The notes below the pieces were generated by a model. The model did not search any database and had not been told where the DNA came from. It saw nothing but the letters and a program-made list of their open reading frames with translations. 8,360 nucleotides of DNA. Source: Solobacterium sp. Lineage in GTDB: Bacteria; Bacillota_I; Bacilli_A; Erysipelotrichales; Erysipelotrichaceae. The stretch is from positions 1 through 8,360 of the forward strand of contig JAEEHG010000137.1 in the NCBI GenBank assembly GCA_016280695.1, written 5' to 3'. This document shows, in pieces, positions 1-5,945 of the stretch (the stretch's first letter is position 1; each line of letters starts with the position of its first letter). Made by a program: the position numbers and the translations under genes.

Positions 1-255
1 GCGCAGATCAACACTGCCACCATCGCCCTGGATACGCCCGGCCATTCATGGCAGGTCACTGCCCAGGGCAAGAGCCCGCTCGCCCATAAGGGCGAGCTGT
101 ATGCCGCCAAGGTCATGGCCGGGTCAGTGATCGATCTGCTGGAAAACCCGGAAATCATCGCCGAAGCCAAGGCGGAATATGCCCGCCGGCGGAACGGCAT
201 TCCGTTTGTTTCCCCGATCCCGGCCAGAACAAAGCCGCCGGTGCCGAAAAAGTAA
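1..255 (+). CDS. AbgB-like M20-family amidohydrolase, C-terminal fragment
   Basis: An open frame runs from the left edge to a TAA at 253-255, giving 84 residues; the N-terminal part lies outside the window. The fragment has the stretch TPGHSWQ at residues 12-18 and SPLAHKG at 25-31, followed by an alanine-rich helix (YAAKVMAGSVIDLL). These match the C-terminal catalytic-domain end of M20 metallo-amidohydrolases of the AbgB (p-aminobenzoyl-glutamate hydrolase subunit B) type, which hydrolyse amide bonds of acyl- or aminobenzoyl-amino acids with two bound metal ions. The histidines at 15 and 29 are candidate active-site residues; this is inferred from their conservation in the family as I remember it. 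The tail after about residue 65 is proline- and lysine-rich and probably disordered. A strong terminator follows directly. The true substrate cannot be told from this fragment. Confidence 0.8.
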   Translation, partial: AQINTATIALDTPGHSWQVTAQGKSPLAHKGELYAAKVMAGSVIDLLENPEIIAEAKAEYARRRNGIPFVSPIPARTKPPVPKK

Positions 256-280
256 CCATATCCCCGGCATAAGACACAGC

Positions 281-311
281 AGCGGAAATCAGGAAGATTT
301 CCGCTTTTTTT
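281..311 (+). terminator. Intrinsic terminator of the amidohydrolase gene
   Basis: A perfect 10-bp stem pairs AGCGGAAATC (281-290) with GATTTCCGCT (296-305) around a five-base loop and is followed by seven T (305-311). It lies 26 bases after the amidohydrolase stop. The last T is the first base of the stop codon of the leftward 80-residue gene, so the two convergent genes are packed against each other. On the minus strand the stem is not followed by a T-run, so termination is expected mainly for rightward transcription. Confidence 0.9.
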
Positions 312-553
312 CACGGCTGGCAGCTCTCCACGAACCATTTATCCTTTTCCAGGAAAAGATTCTTCCGCTGCCCCTGGACCACGCACACGTAGCGGACCCC
401 GCAGCCGCCGACCGGTGATACCCTGCGGCTGACATTCAGAACCTGGTCCACCTTGTATTTCCGCCCGTCTTCCCAGCAGATATACATCGGCATCATCTTC
501 CCGCTTTTCCTGTGCATGGCAATCACATCCACATATTTTTTATACAGATCCAT
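311..553 (-). CDS. Small conserved-looking protein coupled to the Y-family polymerase (80 aa)
   Basis: This 80-residue protein is encoded just behind the polymerase; its ATG (551-553) overlaps the polymerase stop by 14 bases. An AAGGAAG stretch at 564-570, inside the polymerase 3' end and ten bases before the ATG, could serve as ribosome binding site, so translational coupling is likely. The protein has no signal peptide or membrane segment. It looks mostly beta-stranded: a start rich in Lys and Tyr, a core with DGRKYKVDQVLNV (about 29-41), a GGCGVRYVC turn (49-57), and an ending KWFVE. I recognise the general pattern (basic DGR-Y-(I/V)D core, KWFVE end) from unnamed small proteins next to Y-family polymerases in other Bacillota, but I know no assigned function. 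It does not look like YolD. The two cysteines (51 and 57) are not a metal motif by themselves. A role as polymerase accessory or regulator is inference from context. Confidence 0.8.
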   Translation of the reverse strand: MDLYKKYVDVIAMHRKSGKMMPMYICWEDGRKYKVDQVLNVSRRVSPVGGCGVRYVCVVQGQRKNLFLEKDKWFVESCQP

Positions 554-1817
554 CCGTCACCGACTTCCTTCCGCCGAAACTGCCGGCCGGTCCCGGGATA
601 TGCTCTGCCGTATAGACCGGATCAGCCAGTTCTGTGTCCATCAATGTACAGCCGCGCCTGACCATGCCGGCCCCGAACCGTTCCCGGATGTCATCACAGG
701 CCTTTTCCAGGCTGCGCAGCCGGTCCCGCCGGTTTTCATCCGTGAACAGGGAAATCTGCCTGTCACGGTCAGCCGGCCGCAGTTCCGTCAGGGTCAGTCC
801 GGCAGCCCGGAGCGGCTTTGCCAGCGTATATTTTTCTTTCAGCAGCGACATGCTTTCGCGCCACAGTTCTTCACCCAGGTCAGTCGGCACCGGCAGTTTC
901 CGCTGCACTGTCTGCCATTTCAGATCATTCGTGCGCAGCGCCGCGGCAATTACCCGGCATTCCAGCCCCATCTGCCGCAGCCGGGCCGACAGCTGTTCCG
1001 CCACAATACAGAAGACGGCAGACAGATCAGTGAAACTGTCCGCGTCCCGCATCATGGTAACCGTCATGCCGAGCGCTGCCTGCGGTTTCCGGTATCCGTA
1101 TGCGGCCACCCTGCCCGGATCGTCTCCCCGGGCCGCCGTCCGCATGATCTCCCCCGGCAGGCCGAACACTTCCCGCAGGGCGGTTTCCGGATACATTGCC
1201 AGATCACCGATTGTATGCACGCCCATCAGCTGCAGTTTCCCGGCGGCGGCAGGACCGACATGCATCAGTTCCCTGACCGGCCGCGGCCAGACAAGTTCCC
1301 GGAAATGATCCCTGCCGATGGTGACAATCTGCCGGGCCCCGGCCATATCACTGCCCAGTTTAGCGAACACCTTGTTCCAGGAGATCCCTGCCGAAACCGT
1401 CAGGCCCGTCTCCTGTTCGATCCGCCACATGACCGCTTCTGCCGCCTTGACGGCACTGCCGGCAGAGTCATACAGGGCTGTGACATCAATCCAGGCTTCA
1501 TCCAGTCCATACGGTTCCACATACTCTGACCAGTCCGCATAGATCTCCCTGACATATTCCGTCAGCCGCATGTATTCGTCATAATCAGGCGGCAGGATCA
1601 GCAGGCCCGGACACTTCCGCACGGCTTCCCGCAGGGTTTCCCCGGTTTTGACACCGGCAGCGGCAGCCGCATCATTCTTGGCCAGGATAATCCCGTGCCG
1701 GCGGCTTGCGTCCCCGCCCACGGCCATGGCTCGGCGGCGCAGTTCCGGCCGTCTGACTTCCTCGATCTGCGCATAGCAGTGATTGATATCCATGTGTACA
1801 ACCGTCCGGTCCCTCAT
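540..1817 (-). CDS. Y-family translesion DNA polymerase (DinB/UmuC superfamily)
   Basis: Error-prone polymerase for synthesis past damaged bases, about 425 residues, of the Bacillota UvrX/YqjW-like group rather than classical DinB. Numbering from the longest frame (ATG at 1829): the palm starts with MDINHCYAQIE, carrying metal-binding Asp14 and Tyr19 at the steric-gate position that excludes ribonucleotides. ILAKNDAAAAAGVKTGE (48-64) is a group signature. YGLDEAW supplies catalytic Asp110-Glu111. VSAGISWNKVFAKLGSD (145-161) completes the palm, a helix-hairpin-helix thumb follows (PAAAGKLQLMGVHTIGDL), then a little-finger domain. QISLF (358-362) is a good beta-clamp binding motif. The last 30 residues are Gly/Pro-rich. 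The start is uncertain: in-frame ATGs at 1829, 1823 and 1817. Only 1817 has a well-placed ribosome site (GGAG, six bases), so it is preferred; the resulting MRDRTVVHMD also fits the family. It is transcribed away from an S24 repressor, which suggests SOS control, and overlaps the following 80-aa gene. Confidence 0.93.
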   Translation of the reverse strand: MRDRTVVHMDINHCYAQIEEVRRPELRRRAMAVGGDASRRHGIILAKNDAAAAAGVKTGETLREAVRKCPGLLILPPDYDEYMRLTEYVREIYADWSEYVEPYGLDEAWIDVTALYDSAGSAVKAAEAVMWRIEQETGLTVSAGISWNKVFAKLGSDMAGARQIVTIGRDHFRELVWPRPVRELMHVGPAAAGKLQLMGVHTIGDLAMYPETALREVFGLPGEIMRTAARGDDPGRVAAYGYRKPQAALGMTVTMMRDADSFTDLSAVFCIVAEQLSARLRQMGLECRVIAAALRTNDLKWQTVQRKLPVPTDLGEELWRESMSLLKEKYTLAKPLRAAGLTLTELRPADRDRQISLFTDENRRDRLRSLEKACDDIRERFGAGMVRRGCTLMDTELADPVYTAEHIPGPAGSFGGRKSVTDGSV

Positions 1818-1837
1818 CTTCATCTCCATGCAAGTTG

Positions 1838-1866
1838 ATTATATGTCCGTTTGTTGCGTATATCAA
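1838..1866 (-). promoter_or_regulatory. Promoter of the polymerase operon
   Basis: On the minus strand a -35 TTGATA (1866-1861) and a perfect -10 TATAAT (1843-1838) are separated by exactly 17 bp. Transcription would begin near 1831, giving a leader of roughly 14 bases to the preferred ATG at 1817. The half-site CGCAACAA (1858-1851 on this strand) sits inside the spacer, where a bound repressor would block RNA polymerase. Confidence 0.8.
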
Positions 1867-1913
1867 TATTCTGCGCAACAATTTGTGAATTATCGATTGT
1901 GAAATGTTGCGCG
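1851..1913. promoter_or_regulatory. Probable repressor operator cluster, three TGTTGCG half-sites
   Basis: Three related elements lie in the divergent region: TTGTTGCG (1851-1858), its exact inverse CGCAACAA (1874-1881, within the longer TGCGCAACAA), and TGTTGCGCG (1905-1913). The first two form an 8-bp inverted repeat with a 15-bp gap, centred on the -35 edge of the polymerase promoter. The second and third form a second, wider inverted pair of 7 bp with a gap of about 24 bp. The first lies in the spacer of the polymerase promoter and the third in the spacer of the repressor promoter. This is the expected layout for a repressor that acts on its own gene and its divergent target. That the S24 repressor binds here is inference. 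Confidence 0.65.
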
Positions 1914-1925
1914 TTATATTATAAT
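1897..1925 (+). promoter_or_regulatory. Promoter of the S24 repressor gene
   Basis: TTGTGA (1897-1902) and a perfect TATAAT (1920-1925) are separated by exactly 17 bp. The hexamer ends six bases before the ATG at 1932, so the start of transcription is expected at or within a base of the A of the ATG. The putative operator half-site TGTTGCGCG (1905-1913) lies in the spacer, consistent with autorepression. The -35 lies in the second copy of a direct repeat TTGTGAA (1883-1889 and 1897-1903). Confidence 0.75.
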
Positions 1926-1931
1926 AAGCGC

Positions 1932-2525
1932 ATGGAACTGAAACAGCTGATCAGAGAATACAAGCAGAAAACCGGGATCACCGACAGTGAGATTGCCCGC
2001 CGCACCGGTGTCAGCCGATCGACGGCTGCCCGCTGGAGCAGCGGTGAGATCCGCCGCCTTTCCCCGGAAACCATGGACAGGCTCAGCCGGATGATGGGCT
2101 ATAATATCGAGCCGGTGCTCAGGGGAATGGATATTTCCGTCACCATCCCCGTGCTCGGTTACGTTAAGGCCGGCTACGATCTGCAGGCCGAAGAGAACTA
2201 CCTCGGGGAGGAAGAAGTTTCCCTGGCTGAGCGGAAAGCCGGTGATTATTACCTGAAAGTCAGCGGCGACTCGATGAACGGGGCCGGCATCCTGGACGGT
2301 TCCCTGGTCCTGGTGCGGCAGTGCAGCCAGGTGGAAAACGGGACGATCGCCGTTGTGCTGGCGGGCGATGAAGTAACGGTCAAGCGGGTCCTGTACAAGG
2401 GTTCCATGATGATTCTTGAAGCTGCCAACCCGGACTATGAGACCAGGTATTTCACAGCCCGTGAGGTCCGCAGCCTGCCGGTCCGCATTCTCGGCCGGGT
2501 TATTTCATGCAAGACATATTTCTGA
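1932..2525 (+). CDS. HTH/S24 self-cleaving repressor (HdiR-like, LexA functional analogue)
   Basis: A 197-residue damage-responsive transcriptional repressor. Residues about 4-57 are an XRE-type helix-turn-helix (ITDSEIARRTGVSRSTAARW at 16-35). From about residue 68 it has an S24 autopeptidase domain: a cleavage site Ala80-Gly81 in GYVKAGYD, nucleophile Ser114 in SGDSM, and general base Lys151 in VTVKRV. The complete dyad and Ala-Gly bond indicate RecA-stimulated self-cleavage as in LexA, lambda cI and Lactococcus HdiR. It differs from LexA in having a Cro/cI-type rather than winged helix DNA-binding domain. It faces a Y-family polymerase across shared operators, like HdiR with umuC. An in-frame TTG-started extension to 1851 would translate through promoter and operators and is not credible. 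The ATG at 1932 has no Shine-Dalgarno sequence; translation from a leaderless mRNA is inferred. Whether this is the genome's main SOS regulator or a local one cannot be seen here. Confidence 0.92.
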   Translation: MELKQLIREYKQKTGITDSEIARRTGVSRSTAARWSSGEIRRLSPETMDRLSRMMGYNIEPVLRGMDISVTIPVLGYVKAGYDLQAEENYLGEEEVSLAERKAGDYYLKVSGDSMNGAGILDGSLVLVRQCSQVENGTIAVVLAGDEVTVKRVLYKGSMMILEAANPDYETRYFTAREVRSLPVRILGRVISCKTYF

Positions 2526-2537
2526 ACCGGCTGCGGA

Positions 2538-2566
2538 TTGCGTCAGGGAGGAAATGTCATTAATAT
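2538..2566 (+). promoter_or_regulatory. Weak candidate promoter for queA-queH
   Basis: In the 62-base gap between the repressor and queA, TTGCGT (2538-2543) and TAATAT (2561-2566) are 17 bp apart; a TATATT (2564-2569) overlaps the second hexamer. Each match is only partial. Transcription from here would begin around 2573, almost on top of the queA ribosome site, so the evidence is weak. No terminator is visible after the repressor, so readthrough is the alternative source of queA mRNA. Confidence 0.25.
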
Positions 2567-2587
2567 ATTCGGGGAAGGTAACTGCAA

Positions 2588-3622
2588 ATGAAAACAAGCG
2601 ATTTTGATTATGAACTGCCGAAGGAACTGATTGCCCAGACACCCCTGGAAGACAGGACCTCCAGCCGGATGATGGTTGTGCACAAAAACTCCGGCAGACT
2701 GGAGCACCGGCATTTTTTTGATATTCTTGATTATTTGCACAGCGGTGATGTGATTGTCCGCAACAATACCAGGGTCATCCCGGCCCGGCTGTACGGGATC
2801 AAGGAAGGAACCGGGGCCCACGTGGAGGTCCTCCTGCTGCGGCAGGAACCGGACGATGTCTGGGAGTGCCTGGTCGGCAATGCCCGGACTGTCAAGCCGG
2901 ATACGGTTGTCTCCTTTCACGACGGCCGCCTGAAAGCCAGGTGTGTCGGTGTCGGTGACAAGGGCATCCGGAAAATGAAGATGCTGTATGACGGGATTTT
3001 CACGGAGATTCTCGATCAGCTCGGCACCGTGCCGCTGCCGCCGTATATCCGCGAAAAACTGGATGATCCCAACCGCTACCAGACTGTCTATGCCCGGGTT
3101 GACGGCTCCGCTGCCGCCCCGACTGCCGGTCTGCACTTCACCCCGGAGATTTTCCGGAAGCTGGAGGAAAAAGGCGTGCAGATCGTCGATGTCACCCTGC
3201 ATGTCGGCCTGGGAACGTTCCGGCCGATGGACACGGAAAATATCGAAGAGCACATCATGCATTCGGAAGTCTATTACATGTCTGCCGAAGCCGCCGAAAC
3301 CCTGAACCGGGCCAAGGCGGAAGGCCGCCGCATTGTCGCTGTCGGCACCACCTCCGTACGAACCCTGGAATCGGTCTGGAACCGGTTCGGAAGATTTGCG
3401 GAATGCTCCGGGGAAACTACCCTGTTTATCTATCCGGGCTATGAATGGCACACCATTGACTGCATGCTGACAAATTTCCACCTGCCAAAATCCACACTGA
3501 TCATGATGATTGCTTCCTATGCCGGCCAGGAACTGGTGTTTAAGGCATATGAGGAAGCGGTCAGGGAGCGCTATCGTTTCTTCTCCTTCGGAGACTGCAT
3601 GTTCATTACTGATGAAGACTGA
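2588..3622 (+). CDS. queA: S-adenosylmethionine:tRNA ribosyltransferase-isomerase
   Basis: QueA transfers and isomerises the ribose of S-adenosylmethionine onto 7-aminomethyl-7-deazaguanine in the tRNA anticodon wobble position, forming epoxyqueuosine. The protein has 344 residues, the usual family length. Family blocks occur in order: [20 protein letters not shown] (4-23), [12 protein letters not shown] (57-68), [12 protein letters not shown] (174-185), [11 protein letters not shown] (204-214), [11 protein letters not shown] (252-262), [10 protein letters not shown] (295-304) and the closing [10 protein letters not shown]. No expected block is missing. The ATG is preceded by GGAAGG (2573-2578) nine bases upstream. 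The 3' end overlaps or closely abuts queH, so the last two steps of queuosine synthesis appear to be co-expressed. Earlier pathway genes (queC, queD, queE, queF) and tgt are not in the window; salvage of a precursor or location elsewhere are both possible. Confidence 0.97.
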   Translation: MKTSDFDYELPKELIAQTPLEDRTSSRMMVVHKNSGRLEHRHFFDILDYLHSGDVIVRNNTRVIPARLYGIKEGTGAHVEVLLLRQEPDDVWECLVGNARTVKPDTVVSFHDGRLKARCVGVGDKGIRKMKMLYDGIFTEILDQLGTVPLPPYIREKLDDPNRYQTVYARVDGSAAAPTAGLHFTPEIFRKLEEKGVQIVDVTLHVGLGTFRPMDTENIEEHIMHSEVYYMSAEAAETLNRAKAEGRRIVAVGTTSVRTLESVWNRFGRFAECSGETTLFIYPGYEWHTIDCMLTNFHLPKSTLIMMIASYAGQELVFKAYEEAVRERYRFFSFGDCMFITDED

Positions 3623-4298
3623 AGAATATTGGGAATACCTGCAGAAACGCAGGCAGATGAACAAAACAAATTACTATCTGGAATCACTGCGGGAAATCGA
3701 ACAGATCCGCCGGGAATTTGACCATAAGCCGCGGCTGCTGCTGCATGCCTGCTGTGCTGTCTGTGCCGGCTGGCCGCTGGAATTTCTCTCCGATGTTTTT
3801 GATATTACAATTTACTATGCCAATTCGAATATCTGGCCGGCCGCGGAATACAGCCGGCGGCTGGCGGAACTGGAACGGTTCGTGAAGGAAGTCTACGGGG
3901 ATGCTGTCGATGTGATTGTCCCACCGTATGACAATGCCGCCTATACAAAGAAACTGGAACCGCTGAAGGACGATCCCGAAGGCTTCCGGCGGTGCTTCCT
4001 GTGCTATGCCGAACGCATGGGTGAAGCTTACCAGTATGCGGCTGAGCATGGCTTTGATTACTTCACTACCGTCATGTCTTCCTCCCGCCAGAAAGACAGT
4101 CAGAAAATCAACGAAACCGGACGGGCCCTGTCAGCCAGATGGCCGCAGGTCAGATACTTCTACTCCGATTTCAAGAAGAAAGGCGGCCAGGAACGCCGCG
4201 ACGAGCTCGCCGCCGAGCATCACCTGTACCGCCAGGATTACTGCGGATGCATCTATTCGTGGGAAGAACGCTTTCTGCCCGATCTGAAAAGCCGCTGA
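3612..4298 (+). CDS. queH: Epoxyqueuosine reductase QueH
   Basis: QueH reduces epoxyqueuosine in tRNA to queuosine, the final pathway step, and replaces the cobalamin-dependent QueG found in other bacteria. Numbering from the ATG at 3612 (228 residues), the cysteine pattern of the family (formerly DUF208) is complete: HACCAVC (Cys47, 48, 51), RRCFLC (Cys128, 131) and DYCGC (Cys211, 213). These supply the iron-sulfur cluster and the adjacent metal or redox site. Further family blocks are [14 protein letters not shown], a variant of the usual SxxKDS loop ([14 protein letters not shown], 157-170) and YSDFKKKGG (184-192). The start is uncertain. The ATG at 3612 overlaps the queA stop by 11 bases, while an internal ATG at 3657 (213 residues, beginning MNKTNYYLE) resembles the usual start of Bacillota homologues. 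Neither has a clear ribosome site, which fits translational coupling to queA. Confidence 0.93.
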   Translation: MKTEEYWEYLQKRRQMNKTNYYLESLREIEQIRREFDHKPRLLLHACCAVCAGWPLEFLSDVFDITIYYANSNIWPAAEYSRRLAELERFVKEVYGDAVDVIVPPYDNAAYTKKLEPLKDDPEGFRRCFLCYAERMGEAYQYAAEHGFDYFTTVMSSSRQKDSQKINETGRALSARWPQVRYFYSDFKKKGGQERRDELAAEHHLYRQDYCGCIYSWEERFLPDLKSR

Positions 4299-4325
4299 CT
4301 GTCATCACAGCCGGCGGCTTTTTTT
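4287..4325 (+). terminator. Intrinsic terminator of queA-queH
   Basis: AAAAGCCGC (4287-4295) pairs with GCGGCTTTT (4314-4322), 9 bp, and the run of T continues to 4325. The left arm lies within the last codons of queH. The same hairpin read on the minus strand is followed by four T, so it may also end the convergent flavodoxin transcript, though more weakly. Confidence 0.8.
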
Positions 4326-4332
4326 GATTCCC

Positions 4333-4821
4333 TTACTGTACTTTGAGGGCCTGCTCGGCGAATCTCTTGCCGTAGGTGACAAACAGATCCCGGAATGTTT
4401 CCGCGCCCATGGTGCTGACTTCCACCGGACCGTAATGGATGACCGGCGCACCCTTGGAACCGCCGCCGGAATAGAACAGCATGCCGAAGACCAGGATATG
4501 TTCCGCAATCCGCATGATGGTCAGATCAGCGCCGCCGTGGATGTACTGTTCGGTTGCGAAGGCACCGCCCAGCTTGCCGGCCAGGCCGAGCTTGCCGGCC
4601 CGCTTCTCAAGAAACTCATAGAACGCCGCGGTCGGGCCGCCCATGTATGTCGGGCAGCCGAAGATCAGCGCGCCGCTTTCTTTGGCATATGCTTCATCAA
4701 TATCATCGATATGGAATGTCCGGGCTTCCACGCCTTCAACCTGCTGCAGGCCTTCGGCAATGTAACCGGCCACGGTTGCGGTGTTGCTTGTTTTCGAATC
4801 ATAAATAACTGAGATTTTCAT
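4333..4821 (-). CDS. Flavodoxin-like FMN protein
   Basis: A 162-residue single-domain protein of the flavodoxin/WrbA-like fold. The N-terminal beta strand MKISVIYDS leads into the phosphate loop SKTSNT (9-14) that binds the FMN phosphate. The 60s loop is CPTYMGG (56-62), and a Gly-rich loop YSGGGSKGAP (107-116) fits the WrbA-like insertion, where the flavin ring and a quinone would lie. It has no membrane segment. Likely roles are electron transfer or quinone or nitro-compound reduction; the exact partner is unknown. Its ATG lies one base after the stop of the upstream SDR gene, and an AGGAGG ribosome site formed by the last SDR codons sits five bases before it, so the two are an operon. Pairing with an NAD(P)H-using SDR suggests a redox or detoxification role, which is inference. 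Confidence 0.88.
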   Translation of the reverse strand: MKISVIYDSKTSNTATVAGYIAEGLQQVEGVEARTFHIDDIDEAYAKESGALIFGCPTYMGGPTAAFYEFLEKRAGKLGLAGKLGGAFATEQYIHGGADLTIMRIAEHILVFGMLFYSGGGSKGAPVIHYGPVEVSTMGAETFRDLFVTYGKRFAEQALKVQ

Positions 4822-4822
4822 G

Positions 4823-5572
4823 TTATCCTCCTCGTTTTATCCTTGCCAGTATTATCTTACGCATTCCCCGCGGCAGCAATAAACCTGCCCTGTCAAACAG
4901 TCTGCCGATATAAACCGGCCGCTGCCGCTGCAGAGCCCTGTAAGCCTGTACGGCTGCCTGTTCTGCCGTGATGGCAGTGAAGTTCCGCCGGCTGTTTGCT
5001 TTGGCCAGAAAGCCGGTATCCACCTGACCCGGGCAATAGCACACCACATGCACGCCCGTGCCTTTCAGTTCTTCCGCCAGGGCTTCGCTGTAGCTGAGAA
5101 CAAAGGCTTTGGAAGCGTAATAGCCGGCCATGTACGGACCCGGCTGGAATGCCGCCATGGAAGCGATATTCAGAATCGTCCCCTCACCCCGGGCAACCAT
5201 GTCCTGTGCGTACAGCTTTGTCAGGCTCATCATGGCCGCGTCATTGAGCATGACCATGGCTTCCTCATCGGCAATCGGAATCTCCCAGCTTCGCCCGGAG
5301 AAACCGATACCGGCATTGTTGACCAGTACATCAATGCCGATTTTCTCTTCCTGCAGTTTCCGGTACAGCCTGCCGGCACTTCCGGGTTGTGACAGGTCCG
5401 CCTGCACGGCCAGGGCCGGCAGCCGGTATGCTGCTTTGATTTCCGCCGCGGCCTGTTCCAGTTTTTCCCTGTTCCGGGCCACCAGCACCGGCCGGTACCC
5501 ATGGGCTGCCATGACAGAAGCCAGGGCCCTGCCGATACCTTCCGTCCCGCCTGTAATCAATACGCTTTTCAT
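4823..5572 (-). CDS. Short-chain dehydrogenase/reductase (SDR)
   Basis: A 249-residue classical SDR oxidoreductase using NAD(P)H. Numbered from the ATG at 5572, it shows the dinucleotide-binding TGGTEGIG (7-14), the strand-4 NNAG (85-88) and the full catalytic tetrad Asn110, Ser138, Tyr151 and Lys155 (YYASK). An Arg at position 33 in LVARNREKL after the second beta strand favours NADP(H). The C-terminal part (after about 185) is the variable substrate region and ends in a basic helix; its substrate cannot be inferred. The family resembles the DltE/YqjQ type of general carbonyl reductases. The ATG has no Shine-Dalgarno sequence; a TTG at 5585-5587 in frame has none either and lies on a -10-like hexamer, so MKSVLITGG, the canonical family start, is preferred. 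The flavodoxin gene follows after one base. Confidence 0.92.
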   Translation of the reverse strand: MKSVLITGGTEGIGRALASVMAAHGYRPVLVARNREKLEQAAAEIKAAYRLPALAVQADLSQPGSAGRLYRKLQEEKIGIDVLVNNAGIGFSGRSWEIPIADEEAMVMLNDAAMMSLTKLYAQDMVARGEGTILNIASMAAFQPGPYMAGYYASKAFVLSYSEALAEELKGTGVHVVCYCPGQVDTGFLAKANSRRNFTAITAEQAAVQAYRALQRQRPVYIGRLFDRAGLLLPRGMRKIILARIKRGG

Positions 5573-5578
5573 ATATAC

Positions 5579-5584
5579 ATTGTA
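5579..5584 (-). promoter_or_regulatory. Possible -10 element of the SDR-flavodoxin operon
   Basis: On the minus strand TACAAT (5584-5579) lies exactly six bases before the SDR ATG. No -35 match is seen 16-18 bp further upstream, where the sequence is the GC-rich hairpin ending the preceding gene. The call therefore rests only on the hexamer and its spacing and is weak. Confidence 0.35.
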
Positions 5585-5590
5585 CAAGGA

Positions 5591-5611
5591 AAAGGGAGCC
5601 CGCGCTCCCCT
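5591..5611 (-). terminator. Probable terminator of the tetR operon
   Basis: On the minus strand GGGAGC (5609-5604) pairs with GCTCCC (5599-5594) over a four-base loop, extendable by a G-T and an A-T pair, and is followed by TTTT then CC. It lies just after the stop of the 108-residue gene and just before the SDR start. The T-run is short, so termination may be partial. Confidence 0.6.
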
Positions 5612-5616
5612 GTCAA

Positions 5617-5943
5617 TCAGTTTTCGTCCAGTGCCTTCAGCTGCTCGTTCAGCAGTTCGATCACTTTTGTATTGGACCGCAGGATATCGAGTACATCCCC
5701 GACCCCGTTCATGGATTCACCCTTTTCAACATACTTGAAATAGGCTTCCCCCAGCCGGGTGTATGCCTTGGTGACATTGCGCTGATGCTGGCCGATCTGC
5801 GAACGGAGTTCCATCTTGCGCCGCTCTTTATTTACCGTACCGGACCATTCCTTTGTACTGTTTTCAACAATTTTCGCCGCCTTGTTTACAGCTTCTTCGA
5901 ATGTTCCCTGAAGTTCATCGATTGTTTTTTTGATATCTGCCAT
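5617..5943 (-). CDS. Small helical, coiled-coil protein of unknown function (108 aa)
   Basis: A 108-residue charged protein, almost certainly all alpha-helical, with heptad-like spacing in residues 1-75 and again near the end. It contains no cysteine, no signal peptide and no membrane segment. The central KERRKMELRSQIGQHQRNVTKAYTRLGEAYFKY section (about 39-71) resembles the helical part of small Bacillota proteins that elsewhere carry a C-terminal zinc ribbon, but the ribbon is absent here. Lack of a signal suggests a cytoplasmic location. Its start is secure: ATG at 5943 is two bases after the tetR stop and is preceded by AAGGAG in the last tetR codons. Co-transcription with a TetR regulator suggests it is under that regulator's control, perhaps as a stress or envelope-associated partner; no function can be assigned. 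Confidence 0.8.
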   Translation of the reverse strand: MADIKKTIDELQGTFEEAVNKAAKIVENSTKEWSGTVNKERRKMELRSQIGQHQRNVTKAYTRLGEAYFKYVEKGESMNGVGDVLDILRSNTKVIELLNEQLKALDEN

Positions 5944-5945
5944 GT

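Noticed and set aside
453..1529. Long rightward open frame of 358 codons opposite the polymerase gene
   Set aside because: It is antisense to an unmistakable Y-family polymerase, its product is Pro/Arg/His-rich with no recognisable motif, and GC-rich coding sequence commonly leaves such shadow frames open.
1851..1931. Extended start of the repressor at a TTG in frame
   Set aside because: The extension would translate the promoter and operator sequence and has no ribosome site; the HTH domain begins naturally at the ATG at 1932.
2554..2607. Possible 17-codon upstream open frame overlapping the queA start
   Set aside because: Its GGGAGG lies only two bases before the ATG, too close for good initiation, and the peptide has no recognisable feature. 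The clear queA ribosome site lies inside it.
2759..2766. Exact copy of the operator octamer CGCAACAA inside queA
   Set aside because: It encodes the conserved Arg-Asn-Asn of QueA, has no partner half-site nearby and is best explained by coding constraint.
2543..3664. Leftward open frame of 373 codons opposite queA
   Set aside because: It is antisense to a complete queA with all family blocks; no domain or ribosome site supports it.
5573..5587. TTG start five codons upstream for the SDR
   Set aside because: No ribosome site precedes it, it overlaps the -10-like hexamer, and family members start at the residue given by the ATG at 5572.
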